DNA from: Globodera rostochiensis
Taxonomy: Eukaryota; Nematoda; Chromadorea; Rhabditida; Heteroderidae
Length of the DNA stretch: 64,000 bases
Direction: 5' to 3'
NCBI GenBank assembly: GCA_018350325.1
Contig: JAEVLN010000046.1
Span: 62,001 to 126,000, forward strand
The notes below the pieces were generated by a model that saw only the letters and a list, made by a program, of their open reading frames with translations, was not told the DNA's origin and made no database searches. A program made the position numbers and the translations under genes. Of this stretch, positions 10,339-21,674 are shown piece by piece. The number at the start of each line of letters is the position of its first letter. Within the stretch, counting starts at the first letter, position 1.

Positions 10339-12671
10339 ATGAATTCTCATTTATTCCTCTTATTTTGTGGGTTTATCATGTTGTTCTGCACGACTTTGGC
10401 CGTCGATGTGCCGAAGAGGTTGGCATAAAAATTTTTGTTTTTTGTCTCATTTTATTTTTTTAAATTCAGTCTACTGTTTTTAATATTTTCTAAATTTGTG
10501 CGCATTAGCAGCACCACTGGTGATGATGCTTTGTTGCTAAAGCTGGAGGGGGTAGCCAAGCAGTTCGCGGAACAAATCGGTCATTGCCAGTTCACCTTCG
10601 GACCGCTACCATTCCCAGAGGTGTCTTTTTATTTTTACTTTTAAATTGATAGTATCATAAAAAACGTCGCTTTTTGACTTTTTGATAAAAAAAATTCATA
10701 TAAAAAGTTGTTGAAGCGACTCAAATTTTTTTTATATGCAATTCCCCTATCTGAGTAGAGCATTTTGATAGGTTAACTGTCTCTGTAGCTTTTCATACCG
10801 GCGAGATAAAAATTCCCGAAACCGCATTGGTCGAACAAGCCAAAAACGGTTTTTCCCGTTTTAAACCGTTTTGCTTGGAGAAAGCTTTCCGGTTTTATCC
10901 ATCCCCCTAATAGCCTAGCTGATTCTGAATAAGAATTCAAAAACCGCTTTCGGATCCGTCAATTCTTTGATTTTTCAAAAATCCTTGAAGTTTTTCGCCA
11001 AAATCGGCTCTTCGGAAATGATCAAAAAGGGTTTTGTGGATTTAAAACCGATTCCAAAGGCGAGAAATCTGTTCGGTGCCAGCAGATTTCTATAGAATAG
11101 CGTTTTCTGCATTGAATGCAAAAAATTGTACCCGGATTCGTTAATGTTTTGATTTTTTATAAATTTTTAAAAATTTTTGGTCATTTCCAATGAGCCGATT
11201 TTGGCGAAAAACTTAAAGGATGTTTAAAAAATCGAAGAGTTGACGGATCCGGAAGCGGTTTTTTGAATTCGATGCAGAATCAAATGGACTATTAGGGGGA
11301 TGGATAAAACCGGAGAGCTTTCTCCAAGCAAAACGGTTTAAAACCGGTACAAGTCAATTTGGCAACAACAGTTCAATAAACAAATATATGTGCCGATGGC
11401 AAATCAAAATTTTATTTCTTAAAATAATACAAACAAATAAAAAAATGCGCACTCTTCTCTTCAGGACATTCAATCGCCACAAAAGCGTTGGGAAGCGACT
11501 CGGCAGGAGGCCACTTTAAGTATGGCTGCTGGCGAAGTGCCGGTCGACTATCGAATCTCGACTCCCGACGCGGCGGCCATCCAGAAAGACTTTTCCGTCT
11601 TTTATATCGAAAACACTACCACATTGCCGTGGAACATTTTTGGGTTATTGCCTAAGCATATGGTGATTAGATTTTGTGAATAAATTAAAGCCTAAATCAA
11701 CAGTGAATAAATATTATTTTAATTTTTAAACAGATCAAATTAAAACTTTTAACAATTGAAAATTTTGTGCAGCTTGCTGCAAACGACCCCGACGTCGACG
11801 ACGAGAAGCTGCTCATTTTGCTGAAGAAAATTTACCAACGGCCCGCGAAGGCTACCAGGGTTTTGCTGAATGAAATGGAGCACGACATCAAACGATCGCT
11901 GCCGTTTTTCAAAACGAGAATTGCGGTTGCTGAACCACCGTAGGCAAATTTGAAAAAAAAAACAAAAACAAAAAATCACATATTTAAACAAATTTTGATT
12001 GGTTATGCTATTTTGATCAATTATTTTAGGCGTCTGTCTCTTGCGCTTGATGGCCAATCTCAGAGAAAAAGCGGCACATACTTTCTACTTTATGCCAGGC
12101 TTTATTGGCTACAATGAAGTGAATAATAATTAAATAGAAAGCGAAGCGCATGTTTTTGAATATTTTTTAGTATAAAAGTCTATAAAAAAGCAATAAATAA
12201 ATTTGAATATTTTGGTAAATAAAAAATTTATAAAAATTGATCAATTAAAGGATGTTGCCAAAAACATGATTGCCCTGTACAAGGACATGAAGAACCAAAC
12301 GCTGATTGACGCGGTTATTGATGGAGAACTTTTGTTGGACAAAACGAACAGCACATCGTCATCATCATTGCACGGCAATTTGCTCGCGTCAGATGGCAAA
12401 ACAGCAATGTATTTTATCATTCAGACCTGGTAATGGTCTCTTAAATAAATAAATATTATATTTTAAAAGAGTTTTTTTCTATTTTTTTAGGGACAAGTCT
12501 TTGCCGTAAGTTGTTTTTTATTTAATGTGTTCATTTTAAATCAAAAAAAAAAATGCCGGACTTTTTTTTTTGTTGCGCAGAGAGTGCGCCGATGATTCTT
12601 TTGGCCATGTGATGATAAAAAACGGAAACGCCATGGATCGCACTGCTCCAACTTGTCGTCCAAAATGGTGA
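10339..12671 (+). CDS. Unrecognised secreted protein, 311 aa, 8 exons, complete
   Basis: Exons: 10339-10418, 10509-10620, 11465-11662, 11734-11939, 12064-12118, 12251-12429, 12491-12505, 12581-12671. They sum to 936 nt with phases 2/0/0/2/0/2/2 all consistent, ending in TGA. The first 21 residues are a signal peptide (MNSHLFLLFCGFIMLFCTTLA), so the product should enter the secretory pathway. The body is acidic and helical with PDVDDEKLLILLKKIYQRPA and ALYKDMKNQTLIDAVIDGE. It has few cysteines (GHCQF, PECADD, PTCRPKW), and I match it to no family. Exon 4 could start at 11773 instead, dropping 13 residues in frame. The exon 4 to 5 junction is the least certain because the upstream frame VCLLRLMANL also looks coding. 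Intron 2 carries a foldback element. It lies just upstream of the glycosyltransferase-like copy on the same strand. Confidence 0.65.
10848..11350. mobile_element. Fold-back element in intron 2 of the secreted-protein gene
   Basis: The left arm (about 10848-11030) and right arm (about 11180-11350) are imperfect reverse complements. They share AAACCGTTTTGCTTGGAGAAAG, GGTTTTATCCATCCCCCTAA, AACCGCTTTCGGATCCGTCAA and TTTTTCGCCAAAATCGGCTC. No reading frame or target duplication is apparent. Confidence 0.8.
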
Positions 12672-14398
12672 AATAATCTAGCAATCTTTTTGCCATTGAT
12701 TTGACTTTGAAACGGGCGGAATGGGGGGGGGACATTGGGAAGAATCCAAATGTGTAAAGGCCCGAATGGAACACGCAAGAGCATTGTATTATTTTGATCA
12801 ATTTTACTAAATATTTCGAATATTGTCTTAGAGGGTGGGGGATTATTAGAGGTTGGGGGATTATTGGAGGTTGTGAGATTAAATTATAGATAAATGATTA
12901 AGTAAGTTCATTATACCAATATTTAAAATTAAAAAAAATAATATTTAATTCAAATAAAGTTTAGGGAACTATCCAGAAACGCATTGGATGAGTGCTGTCG
13001 TGAAAACGTATAAATTTAAACTACCTCTTTTTAATCAATTTTTAATAATTTTAGATGGTTTACACGATCACAATGAACGACTCGCGCATAATTCGTGGCA
13101 AAAGAAGCTTTAATTGTTTCTCCATTAGATTGCTTAAGCGCTACAAACTTTTGGACAAATATGCCATTACCAAAACAATCACGGTTAGAGATGGATGCCA
13201 TGTTTTTAATGTTTGAGTTTTTCGGGGGTGGGACTTTCGGGGTCGGGGTAAAATTAAATTGTTGGGTCGGCTTTAGTTTTTTAAATTTTTCAATTTCTGA
13301 ACAAATTCCCATATTTTCCCCGTTCCCGAACAAATCCGGTCGGGTAGGGGCCGAGAATCCCGTACTTTCCCCGCGGGAATCTCCAAATTCTACATTTTTA
13401 ATAAACAAAAAAAAAACATAATAATAATAATAATAATAATATTTCAGGTTAAAAGTCCGGGCAGTCCAAAATTTGCGTTCGTGACAGCAGCCGACGACGC
13501 ACATTACCCATCTCTTCGAAGGCTGCTTGCAAATATCAAAGAAAACTTTGGGTGCAATCAGAAAATAATTGCTTATGACCTGGGGACAATCTCAAAAAAC
13601 AATGAATGGGTAACAATGATTAAGTTTTTAAATGATTTTGGATTGTATTATGATTAACAAATAAATGTTTTTGCTATTAAAAAATGCTTTAGGATGGGTC
13701 AACAAAAATTTCTTATATTTTTAATCGCTAGAAATTTGTTAAATTTAAAATTTATTTCAATTTCAAAGATGATTGAAATCAATTCGGTGTGCAATTTGGA
13801 ATGGCGCGTTTTTGATTTTGCGCAAATGGACGAAGGCCCGGTCAGCAATTTGGAAAGCAATGCGTGGAAAATATTTATTCTCGCAGTAACTTGGAATAAT
13901 AACTTTTAAACAAATTAATTAATAAAAAAAAAATTCAGGAAGTTTTTTCAAAATTCGACACATTTGTTTGGTTGGACACCTCAATTTTATTTGATAGCAA
14001 CAATTTGGCCAAATTTTTGAAGCAAATTCCAAGAAAAATTGGCTCCGTGCAACTGCCGAGCTGTATGAGATTATACATTTATTTAAACTTTTGCAATAAT
14101 TTGAATTATATACTAAACAAAAAAAAGTCATCTTTTTAATCAAGATTCGGGCCATGGAATGAATTTTGCGACGCATCCGGGTAAAAGTTCTAAATTTAAA
14201 AAAAATATTTAAAATTTATAAAGGCATGTATGAGTTTTTGCCGTTGTTCACCAACTACGAAGCAAACAAAACTTACGAACTCACCGGAAATGACGACCCT
14301 CCACAATTTGAGGGCGGTTTTATTATAATCCACAAAAATGAGAAAAGCCGCCAGTTAATGAAATGGTTTGGATTTTGGGCAGGTTTAAATTCAGGGGG

Positions 14399-14825
14399 CA
14401 GGGAGGCCAACTCAACTGCGGTAAAATATGGCAACCGGCTCCAAAAATATGGCATTTTTATGGCATCGAGGGGTCAAAAATATGGCATTTTTATGGCAGT
14501 TTTCTTAAGGAATTTTCAAAAAAGCATTTGTTTTTTTTGAGAATTTTGCTTCAGTTCTGGGGGGAAGGGTTCGGCGGTGCCGATAGGCGCCGCCGAGAAA
14601 AATTTGAATTTTTTACTCAATTTGTTAACAGATTTTCAACCAAAAACTTCAAATTGTAAGAATCAAAGAGCACTTTTTCGGGAATTCTCATTTTTCCCGT
14701 AAAAAATGAGAATTTTTACCAAAGTCAAAAATATGGCATATGGAGTGTGAAAATATGGCAAACAATAAGGCAAATTCCCAAAATTATGGCATTTGCCTTA
14801 AAAATAAGGCAATTTGGCCTCCCTG
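14399..14825. mobile_element. hAT-like element (CAGGGAGGCCAA termini) carrying GATA-hairpin cassette
   Basis: The left end reads CAGGGAGGCCAA and the right end TTGGCCTCCCTG. Inside are repeats of AAATATGGCATTTTTATGGC on both flanks, with the hairpin cassette (14572-14595) nested between them. No 8-bp duplication is visible, so a flank may be rearranged. It lies between exons of the glycosyltransferase-like copy. Confidence 0.65.
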
Positions 14826-14954
14826 ATTGCTTTCCGGAAAACCTGTCTATGCAGACATTCCGGAACACCAAATTCTGGTCAGCTGGGTTTCCGGTTCACG
14901 AACTTTTGTTGTGTTTTCGATACATTTGAATTGATTTGGACAAAAATACTTCAA

Positions 14955-15234
14955 ATTTCAATAACTGAGATCTCGATCTCTAATATACAGTACACCATTC
15001 GACGCAGCTTCAAAAGATCTACCAGAATGCAAAACATTGCTAAGAGCTGCGTGTAAAGCAAAAAAAGTTAAGGACAAAACACTAAATTTGACCCTCCGGA
15101 CCAGCAATTTTTTGCAGACCACAGTTTTGTCCGGATCAAAAAGTATCACAGTTGCGAACTTGTCCCAAATATTCCAACTTAAAATCTTCCCAGCAAGCGC
15201 TAAGCGATTTGAGCAAAAGGAAAAAATTTCGTAA
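14955..15234 (+). other. Unassigned open stretch, possible exon
   Basis: A frame from about 14976 to the TAA at 15232-15234 reads through AASKDLPECKTLLRAACKAK and SQIFQLKIFPASAKRFEQK. Its composition is protein-like and unlike the simple repeats around it. It follows the transposon insertion in the glycosyltransferase-like copy but matches none of that family's exons. I see no clear acceptor, so this could be a captured gene fragment. Confidence 0.25.
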
Positions 15235-16043
15235 CATTAAAACTGCCAAAGTGCACCGCAATTCGCTTCCTGGGCCTCAGTCGTCCACCTGAGGGCCACG
15301 TGAGCATTTTTCCTAAATGCGCGCCAAAAAGTTGCTTAAGCAATGCACGAGGGTGTCGGCGCACCCGAAAGCTCAAATCCTTTTTTTATGCGAAACCCAA
15401 GTTAATTCTAAGATATATATATATAGGAAATTAAATTAAACATCGTTGGTCAAATTCAGTTTTGGCTTTGGTTTGATGAGCCGAAAATGTCGCCGTTAAA
15501 TTCCTTCTAAACAACAACAAAATTCAATTTTAGAATTTAGAAATATAACTGGGACAAATCTCATTTATTTTCTCCATCACTATCATTTTGCAAATTTGTC
15601 CGTAAACTTCACAAAAACCAAAATTGTTAAAATACCTAATGCCTTGTGTTCTTGTTATTTGATTATCAAATTATGTTTTATTTTATAATGTAAATTTTTA
15701 ATTTTTTATGTTCAAGATGCTTCGTTTTTGCCACAAACAAGCCGCGATCATCCTCGCAGCACACAACAGTCCCATGGAATTGATGGACTTTTTCAAGTCT
15801 GGCCGCACCAAAACATTCACATTTCAAATGCCGATTGGATGCACAAAGTCCAATGTTGCTAGGTTGATGAAGTGAAATGCCTGATTTCGTGATCGAATTT
15901 TTGGAATTTGCATTTATTTGTCTGTTAGCTCCGGTTCTAACATTTGCTATCCACATTAATTTTTCAGTCGCGGGGGTTGATAATAACATGTTCAGCTCTC
16001 TATTTTAGCATTGTTTTTTTAAATTAAATTTTATTATTCTAAC

Positions 16044-16185
16044 TAGAGACCGGTCGAGACGAGATCTCGCCTCGAGATCTCGAAAAATCTCGACGAGATT
16101 CTCGAAAAATCTCGTCTCGAATAAAACTGAGTTTTCAAGATTTTTCGAGAATCTCGTCTCGCTCGAAGCTCAAGTCCGGTCTCTA
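16044..16185. mobile_element. 142-bp hAT-like MITE (TAGAGACCGG), TSD 7/8
   Basis: The termini are TAGAGACCGGTCGAG and, inward from the right, TAGAGACCGGACTTGAG. The flanks are ATTCTAAC (16036-16043) and ATTATAAC (16186-16193). The interior consists of TCTCGA/AAATCTCG repeats. Diverged relatives occur at about 23560-23670, 35029-35236 and 43095-43160. Confidence 0.8.
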
Positions 16186-16619
16186 ATTATAACTAATTAG
16201 TCTTCTGACAATAATTCAAATGGCATATACATATTATAAACTAGAGTTGAGCCCCGACCTTTCGGGGGCGGGAAAAGTCGGGGTCGGGGTATTCGTCCCC
16301 GACCAAAAAAGTCGGGGTTCGGGGTTTTTCCCAGCCAAAACCCCGAAAAATTCAAAAAAGTCGGGGACGAAAACCTCGACTAAAAAAAAAGTCGGGCTTC
16401 GGGGACGGGTAAACAACAAAATATAAAATAGTATTTATTTGATGTGCGAGAATAAACAACAAAAGTTCAAAAAAAATTGCTTTTCAAAGCTAAAAAATCG
16501 CCCCCGAAAAAATATTTTTGACGACAATTTAGTAACTTTCAAAGTTTCTTTTTTTGCTCAGCAAATGTGAATATTTAAAAATTCATAACTTTGTTCAAAG
16601 TTAGGTAAATGTTCCGTTG

Positions 16620-17145
16620 CAGGATATTTCGACATTGGACGTTTCGACACTGGACATTTCGACACTGGACGTTTCGACACTGGACATTTCGACACTGGAC
16701 GTTTCGACACTGAGTTTTAAAAGTTGCAAAAAGGGTCCTTTATAGAGTTTCTTGATCGTAGCATCCAAGTCTGAGCTCCATTTCGACTCGATTTAGAACC
16801 CTAAACCCGAATCCGAACAAATTTTCGAAAATTCAAAAATTTTCAAAATCAATTTCGCATCAAAATCTTCAAAAAGCAAAAAATTACAACAAAAAAGGGC
16901 AAGTGGAGATCGAATTCATGCTTTTTTGAAGATTTTGATGCGAAATTGATTTTTGAAAATTTTTGAATTTTCGAAAAATTGTTCGAATTCGGGTTTAGGG
17001 TTATAAATCGGGTCAAAATAGAGCTCAGCCTCGGATTCTACGGCCACGATAACCCGATAAAGTACCATTTTGTCGACTTTTAAAACTCAGTGTCGAAACG
17101 CCCAGTGTCGAAACGTCCAGTGTCGAAAAGACCTGTAGCCAAATG
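16620..17145. mobile_element. Foldback element with TTTCGACACTGGACGT tandem ends
   Basis: The left arm opens CAGGATATTTCGACATTGG and the right arm, read inward, CAGGTCTTTTCGACACTGG. Each continues with tandem 16-bp units (TTCGACACTGGACATT / ACGT). Inner arms then carry the GATTCTACGG / TCCGAGGCTGAGC cassette and a CAAAATCTTCAAAAAGC loop. No target duplication was found. Confidence 0.75.
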
Positions 17146-18058
17146 TTCGGCGCCTATCCGCACCGCCGGATCTTTCCCATTCCTAAAAAGCTTCAAAACA
17201 TACCACCAGAGAAATTTTTTGCCTTTCTAAAAGTTTTTGGTCCTCGGTAAAACCCCCAACTCGTTTACCTTTTTCAACATTTTTTTTTTGGTATAACTTT
17301 TCTATTTTCTTAATAAAATATCAAAAAACTGGCGTATTTTTTAAATTTTTTAGTTGCAAATCGCTAACAAATTGAATTAAAACTCAAAAATTCCGCCTCC
17401 CCTCCCCCCGAAGTGAAGCAGAATTTTCATAATATTTTTTAAAATTCAAAAGCTGACAAATATCAAATTTTTTCGTTATTTATTAGACAAAAATATAAAC
17501 TCTCCTATTTTGCACGACAATATCCTCCTTTACATTTTGATTATGATATGAAGTAAATTTTGAGTGAAGAAATAGCATTTGAAAAGAAGAGAGTCAGACG
17601 TCGAGAGTAATTGAGCCGATCAACGCACCCTATCGAACAATTGTTACTACTTTTTCATAATGTTCCAGAAATTGTTGCGTGGATTGACTTTTAGTAGTCC
17701 AAATAAGGTATGTTTTTGGGCGGTCATGAAAATGGATCGATAAAGTTTGGAATTGCTTGACCGAAAGGTTGGACTTAAATTTAATTTCTCAACTTCATTA
17801 GAAAGTATTTTCAATTCATTTTACACTCATTTTTAGTGACATAAATTAGAGTGTTGGACAGTTGTTGTTGTTGGCTAATTGGTTTGTGTTCCCGACACCA
17901 AAAATGAGTTTGAGGTTCGGATCCTCTCCACGTCAATGACAATTTTTTGGACCTTTACGCTAAATTTTGACAAAAATCCATTGGAAAGGAGCCCGGGGAT
18001 GCCAATGCCAATAAGCGAAATTGTGCCGAAAATTTCTTAAGAAAAATGTAATAAAAAC

Positions 18059-18704
18059 TAGAGACCGGACAACCAGACCAAACAAATATTTGTACAAATT
18101 TTTTTGGGTTTTGCTTTTTTTTGGGTTGACAAAAACCAAAAATTTTGTACAAAACCCAAAAAAATTTTAAAAACGTAATAAAATGCCCAAATTTCCGATT
18201 TTTTTTTTAAAATTTTTTAATAAATTGGACTGTGGGGGTGGCGGTCGGAGGTGCCGATAGGCGCCGCCGAGAAAATTTTGAATTTTTGACTCAATTTGTT
18301 ATACAAAATTAAACCAAAAAGTTCAGAAAAATATGAAAATTTGGCAATCTTTGTTAAAAAATTTGCTGAAAAATTCAGAAAAATGTGTTTAATTTTTTCA
18401 AAAATACTTTTTTTGCGCCATTTTAATTAAAAAATATTCGAAAATTTATTTAATAATTTATTAAAAAAGATTGAAAAATCACTCAATGATGCTATCTTTA
18501 GGGGTGTAAATTCAACTAGGCAACACCCAAAAAATTTGTACAAAAAATACGTTGGACCAAACAAATATTTGTACAATATTTTTTGGGTTTTTTTGGGTTG
18601 AGCCCCAATTTGACCAAACAAACAAAAACAAAAATGTTTGGGTCCAATTTTTTGTACAAATATTTGGGTTTTTTTGTACAATTATTTGTTTGGTCCGTAC
18701 TCTA
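18059..18704. mobile_element. 646-bp hAT-like element, TSD ATAAAAAC (8/8)
   Basis: The perfect duplication ATAAAAAC is at 18051-18058 and 18705-18712. The termini are TAGAGACCGGACAACCAG and, inward from the right, TAGAGTACGGACCAAAC, followed by AAATATTTGTACAA repeats on both sides. The GATA-loop hairpin cassette lies at 18246-18269. There is no coding capacity. Confidence 0.9.
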
Positions 18705-18822
18705 ATAAAAACTAAAAATGTACCCCTAAAAATTTTTAAAAATTTATTATTTTTGTTATTTATAAAATTTTCCAAACATGTGAAAAAAAAAATACATTTA
18801 CAATTGTGAGAGGAAATACCCC

Positions 18823-21674
18823 CAAAATTGTTATAAAAATTAAGATGAAAAAATGTTTTGTTTAAAGCAAAATGATTAAATATACAAAACAAAATTCCGA
18901 TCACAAAATCAGGCATTTTACTTGATCAACCTAGCAACAGCGGACTTTGTACAACCAATCGGCATTTGAACCGTCAAACTTTTGGCGCTTAGAAACATAA
19001 AAAAGTCCATCCATTCCACCGTAGTTTTGTGTGCCGCGAGGATGATCGCGGCTTATTTGTGGTAAAAATGATGGATCTAAACATAAAAATTCAACATTTA
19101 AATAATAAAAATAAAGAATAAAATTGATAGTCAATTTTAACATAAATAACAAACATGATTACTTTAACAATTTTGATTATTGTAAAGTTTGCGGACAAAT
19201 TTCACAAAAAGGTAAAAATTGATATTGACCATTTAATTTTCCAAATTTTAAATTTAGTCAGTTTATGAATAGCGGCTAAAGAACCCCAACCGTTAAACTG
19301 AATTTTCGGAAGGGTTTCAAATGCGGGCAAAATGAACGACCTTCCATTTCGAGACGATATTCCATGTTGTAGCGGAGGATTCCAAGCAGGCTTTGGTCCT
19401 GACGATGGCACACCAAATTTGGGGCTATCGGTGTGTAAATGCAAATTACGGTCTGCCCAATCGGTACAATGCAATCTGGCTCCGCGGCACAAAGCAATGC
19501 CATGAAAAAATAAAAATATAATATAATTTGTTCCCATTTTTGGCATTTATTAAATGAGTTTTGGTGTTTGAACCCATCAAAAATCGAACCATTTTATCAG
19601 TTGCCGACTTTGTTCCGTTTTGTGCAGAATAATAAAACCGGTCTCAAACTGTGGTGGGTCGTTGCTGCCGGTGAGTTCAAAAGTTTTGTTTTGCTCGTAA
19701 TTGGCGTACATGGGCAAGAATTCATACATTTCTTTGTAAATTTGCAATATTTTTTTTTAAATTTATGCTTTACCTGGATGTGTTGCGCGATTCATTCCAT
19801 GGCTTGAAACTTAATCCCAAAAAATAATTTTTGTTTAATATATGATAAAAATTATTGCAAAAGTTTTAAATAATTGAGTTTTACATAAATTTATTGTAAA
19901 TATTTTAATTTCATACAGCTCGGCACTTGGACAGGCGCAATTTTTCCACTTTGAATAGGCACCAAAAATTTGGCCAAATTGTTGCTTTCAAAAACAATTG
20001 AGGTGTCCAACCAAACGACAGTGTCAAATTCCATAAAAACATCCTGATTTTTTTTTATTCACTTTTGTTTATTTAAAACTTTTATTTCAAATTACCGCAA
20101 TCACAAAAAGTTTCCACGCATAAGTTTTCAGATTTCGCACCCGACCCTCGACCATTTGCGTAAAATCAAAAATTCGCCATTCCAAATTACAAATTGAATT
20201 GATTTCTTTCATCTTTGGAATTAAAATGTTTCAATTAATTTTTAAATAATGAATTTTTAGAACGCAATTAGATGTTATGTTAATTTCTTTGTCCAGCCCT
20301 AGAGCATTTTTAATAGCAAAAACATTTATTTGTTAATCATAATACAATCAAAATAATTTTTAAAAAATTAATAATTTTACCCATTCCTCGTTTTTTGCCA
20401 CTGTCCCGAGGTCATAGGCGATTATTTTCTGATTGCACCCAAAGTTTTCTTTGATATTTGCAATCAACACTCGAAATGATGGGTAAAATTTGTCATCGGC
20501 AGCTGTCACGAAAACAAATTTTGGGTCTCCAGGACTTTTAACCTGAATATTATTATTATTATTTTATTTATTAAAAATGTAGAAAATTCGGAGATTCCCG
20601 CGGGGAAAGTACGGGATTCCCGGTCACTACCCGCGCCCTTTTTGCTGAGCTGGATTTTTTTCGTGACGGAAAATACGCTTGAATTCCACGTTTATTCGCC
20701 TGGCACGATTCAAAATGCCCAAACATTATTAAATTAACGATTTATAAATTTTAAAAAAAAAGTCCTTTTTGGTATTTTTATTTCTTTGAGAAAAATGCAA
20801 TAAACTCTAAAATGCACCCCCTAAAAATCGACTTTTTAGGATGCATTTTTAGGTTGTTTTGATTTTTAAGAATAATTTATTTTTTAATTTTATTAAAATT
20901 TTTCAATTGGTCTTCGATATAAAAACTAAACTTATTATTTTAACAGACTATAATTAATTAAATGATTTAAATCCTTGAATTTAATAAGCTAAAAACAGTT
21001 CTTCTAGCCTTGATTGTTTTGTTGATTGCGTATTTGTCCAAAAGTTTGTAGCGCTCAAGCAACCAAATGAACGAGCAATTAAATTTTTTGCCACGGATTA
21101 TGCGTGAGTCGTTCATTTTGAGACTGTAGACCATCTAAAATAATTTAAAAATAATTAAAATTGATTCAAAATAATGTAAATTTATACATTTTCACCAAAA
21201 CACTCATCCGACACGTCATTTTTGTTGGTTGTTGCCCTAAATTTAATACAATTTAATCACAAAATAGAATCTTTAAAATAAATTTCAATTTTTAATCAAA
21301 TGCAAGATTGTTAAGTTAAAATATAACAGACTCAGAAGTCGACTCAGAAGTTTTGTCAAACTCAATTGAAGAATTGTTCGATCCAGCTGTTGGCAGTTCC
21401 GGTTTTTTTGTGTCAATCGAATCGGTCGGTTGGGTAAACTTTAAATTAAATTTAAATATATTATTATGTTGTATTATTTTTGAAAATTAATTTCTCAATA
21501 TCAACTCCGATCAAATTGGCCGGAGATGTCTGAATGGTTTCCTTGGTTGGACAATTGTTCGATCCAGCTGTTGGCAGTTCCGGTTCTTTTGGGTCAATCG
21601 AATCGGTCGATTGAATGAACTTTAAATTAATTTAAATATATTATGTTTAATGTCTATTTTATAAAAATTAATTT
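18823..21674 (-). pseudogene. Inverted copy of glycosyltransferase-like gene, 5'-truncated (left arm of inverted duplication)
   Basis: Read on the minus strand this is nearly identical to 27053-30594. It contains, in order, the two duplicated linker exons (TDSIDPKEPELPTAGSNN), SDECFGEN, MVYSLKMNDSRIIRGKK, the TAADDKFYPSFRVL exon, the WLDTSIVF exon, PPQFEALFII, LVCHRQDQSLLGIL, and a last exon (19076-18931) ending SNADWLYKVRCC. The copy starts within a few bases of the donor of the galectin-like exon, so the signal peptide and galectin-like part are missing. It lacks the 678-bp insertion found in the other arm and keeps an open frame (HLKPFRKFSL) where the other arm has a stop. Without a start exon it is probably not expressed as the full protein. 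Confidence 0.7.

Larger units (their letters stand above)
12965..15862 (+). pseudogene. Glycosyltransferase-like (WLDTS, DUF1647-like) gene copy, 5'-truncated and interrupted
   Basis: Exons: 12965-13007, 13055-13183, 13448-13609, 13769-13885, 13939-14062, 14145-14180, 14224-14365 and a last exon 15717-15862 ending TGC TAG. They encode ALDECCREN, MVYTITMNDSRIIRGK, KFAFVTAADDAHYPSLRRL, GCNQKIIAYDLGT, FDTFVWLDTSILFDSNN, HGMNFATHPG and ELTGNDDPPQFEGGFIIIH. The AADD and WLDTS motifs resemble the nucleotide-sugar-binding parts of nematode glycosyltransferase-like (DUF1647-type) proteins, a match made from memory. Compared with the copy at 25902-30485, the signal peptide and galectin-like exons are absent. 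The exon with the LVCHRQDQSLLGIL motif is missing, and a hAT-like element (14399-14825) sits where it should be spliced. I therefore call a pseudogene or a remodelled gene; surviving exons are open and phase-consistent. Confidence 0.6.
15863..18822. other. Repeat-rich intergenic interval
   Basis: Apart from the listed elements (16044-16185, 16620-17145, 18059-18704), this interval holds a CCCCGACC-rich patch at 16228-16420 that begins TAGAGTTGAGCCCCGACC, like the termini of the element at 46993-47116, but has no visible partner end. The part from 17150 to 18050 is AT-rich DNA in which I see no gene. Confidence 0.5.
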
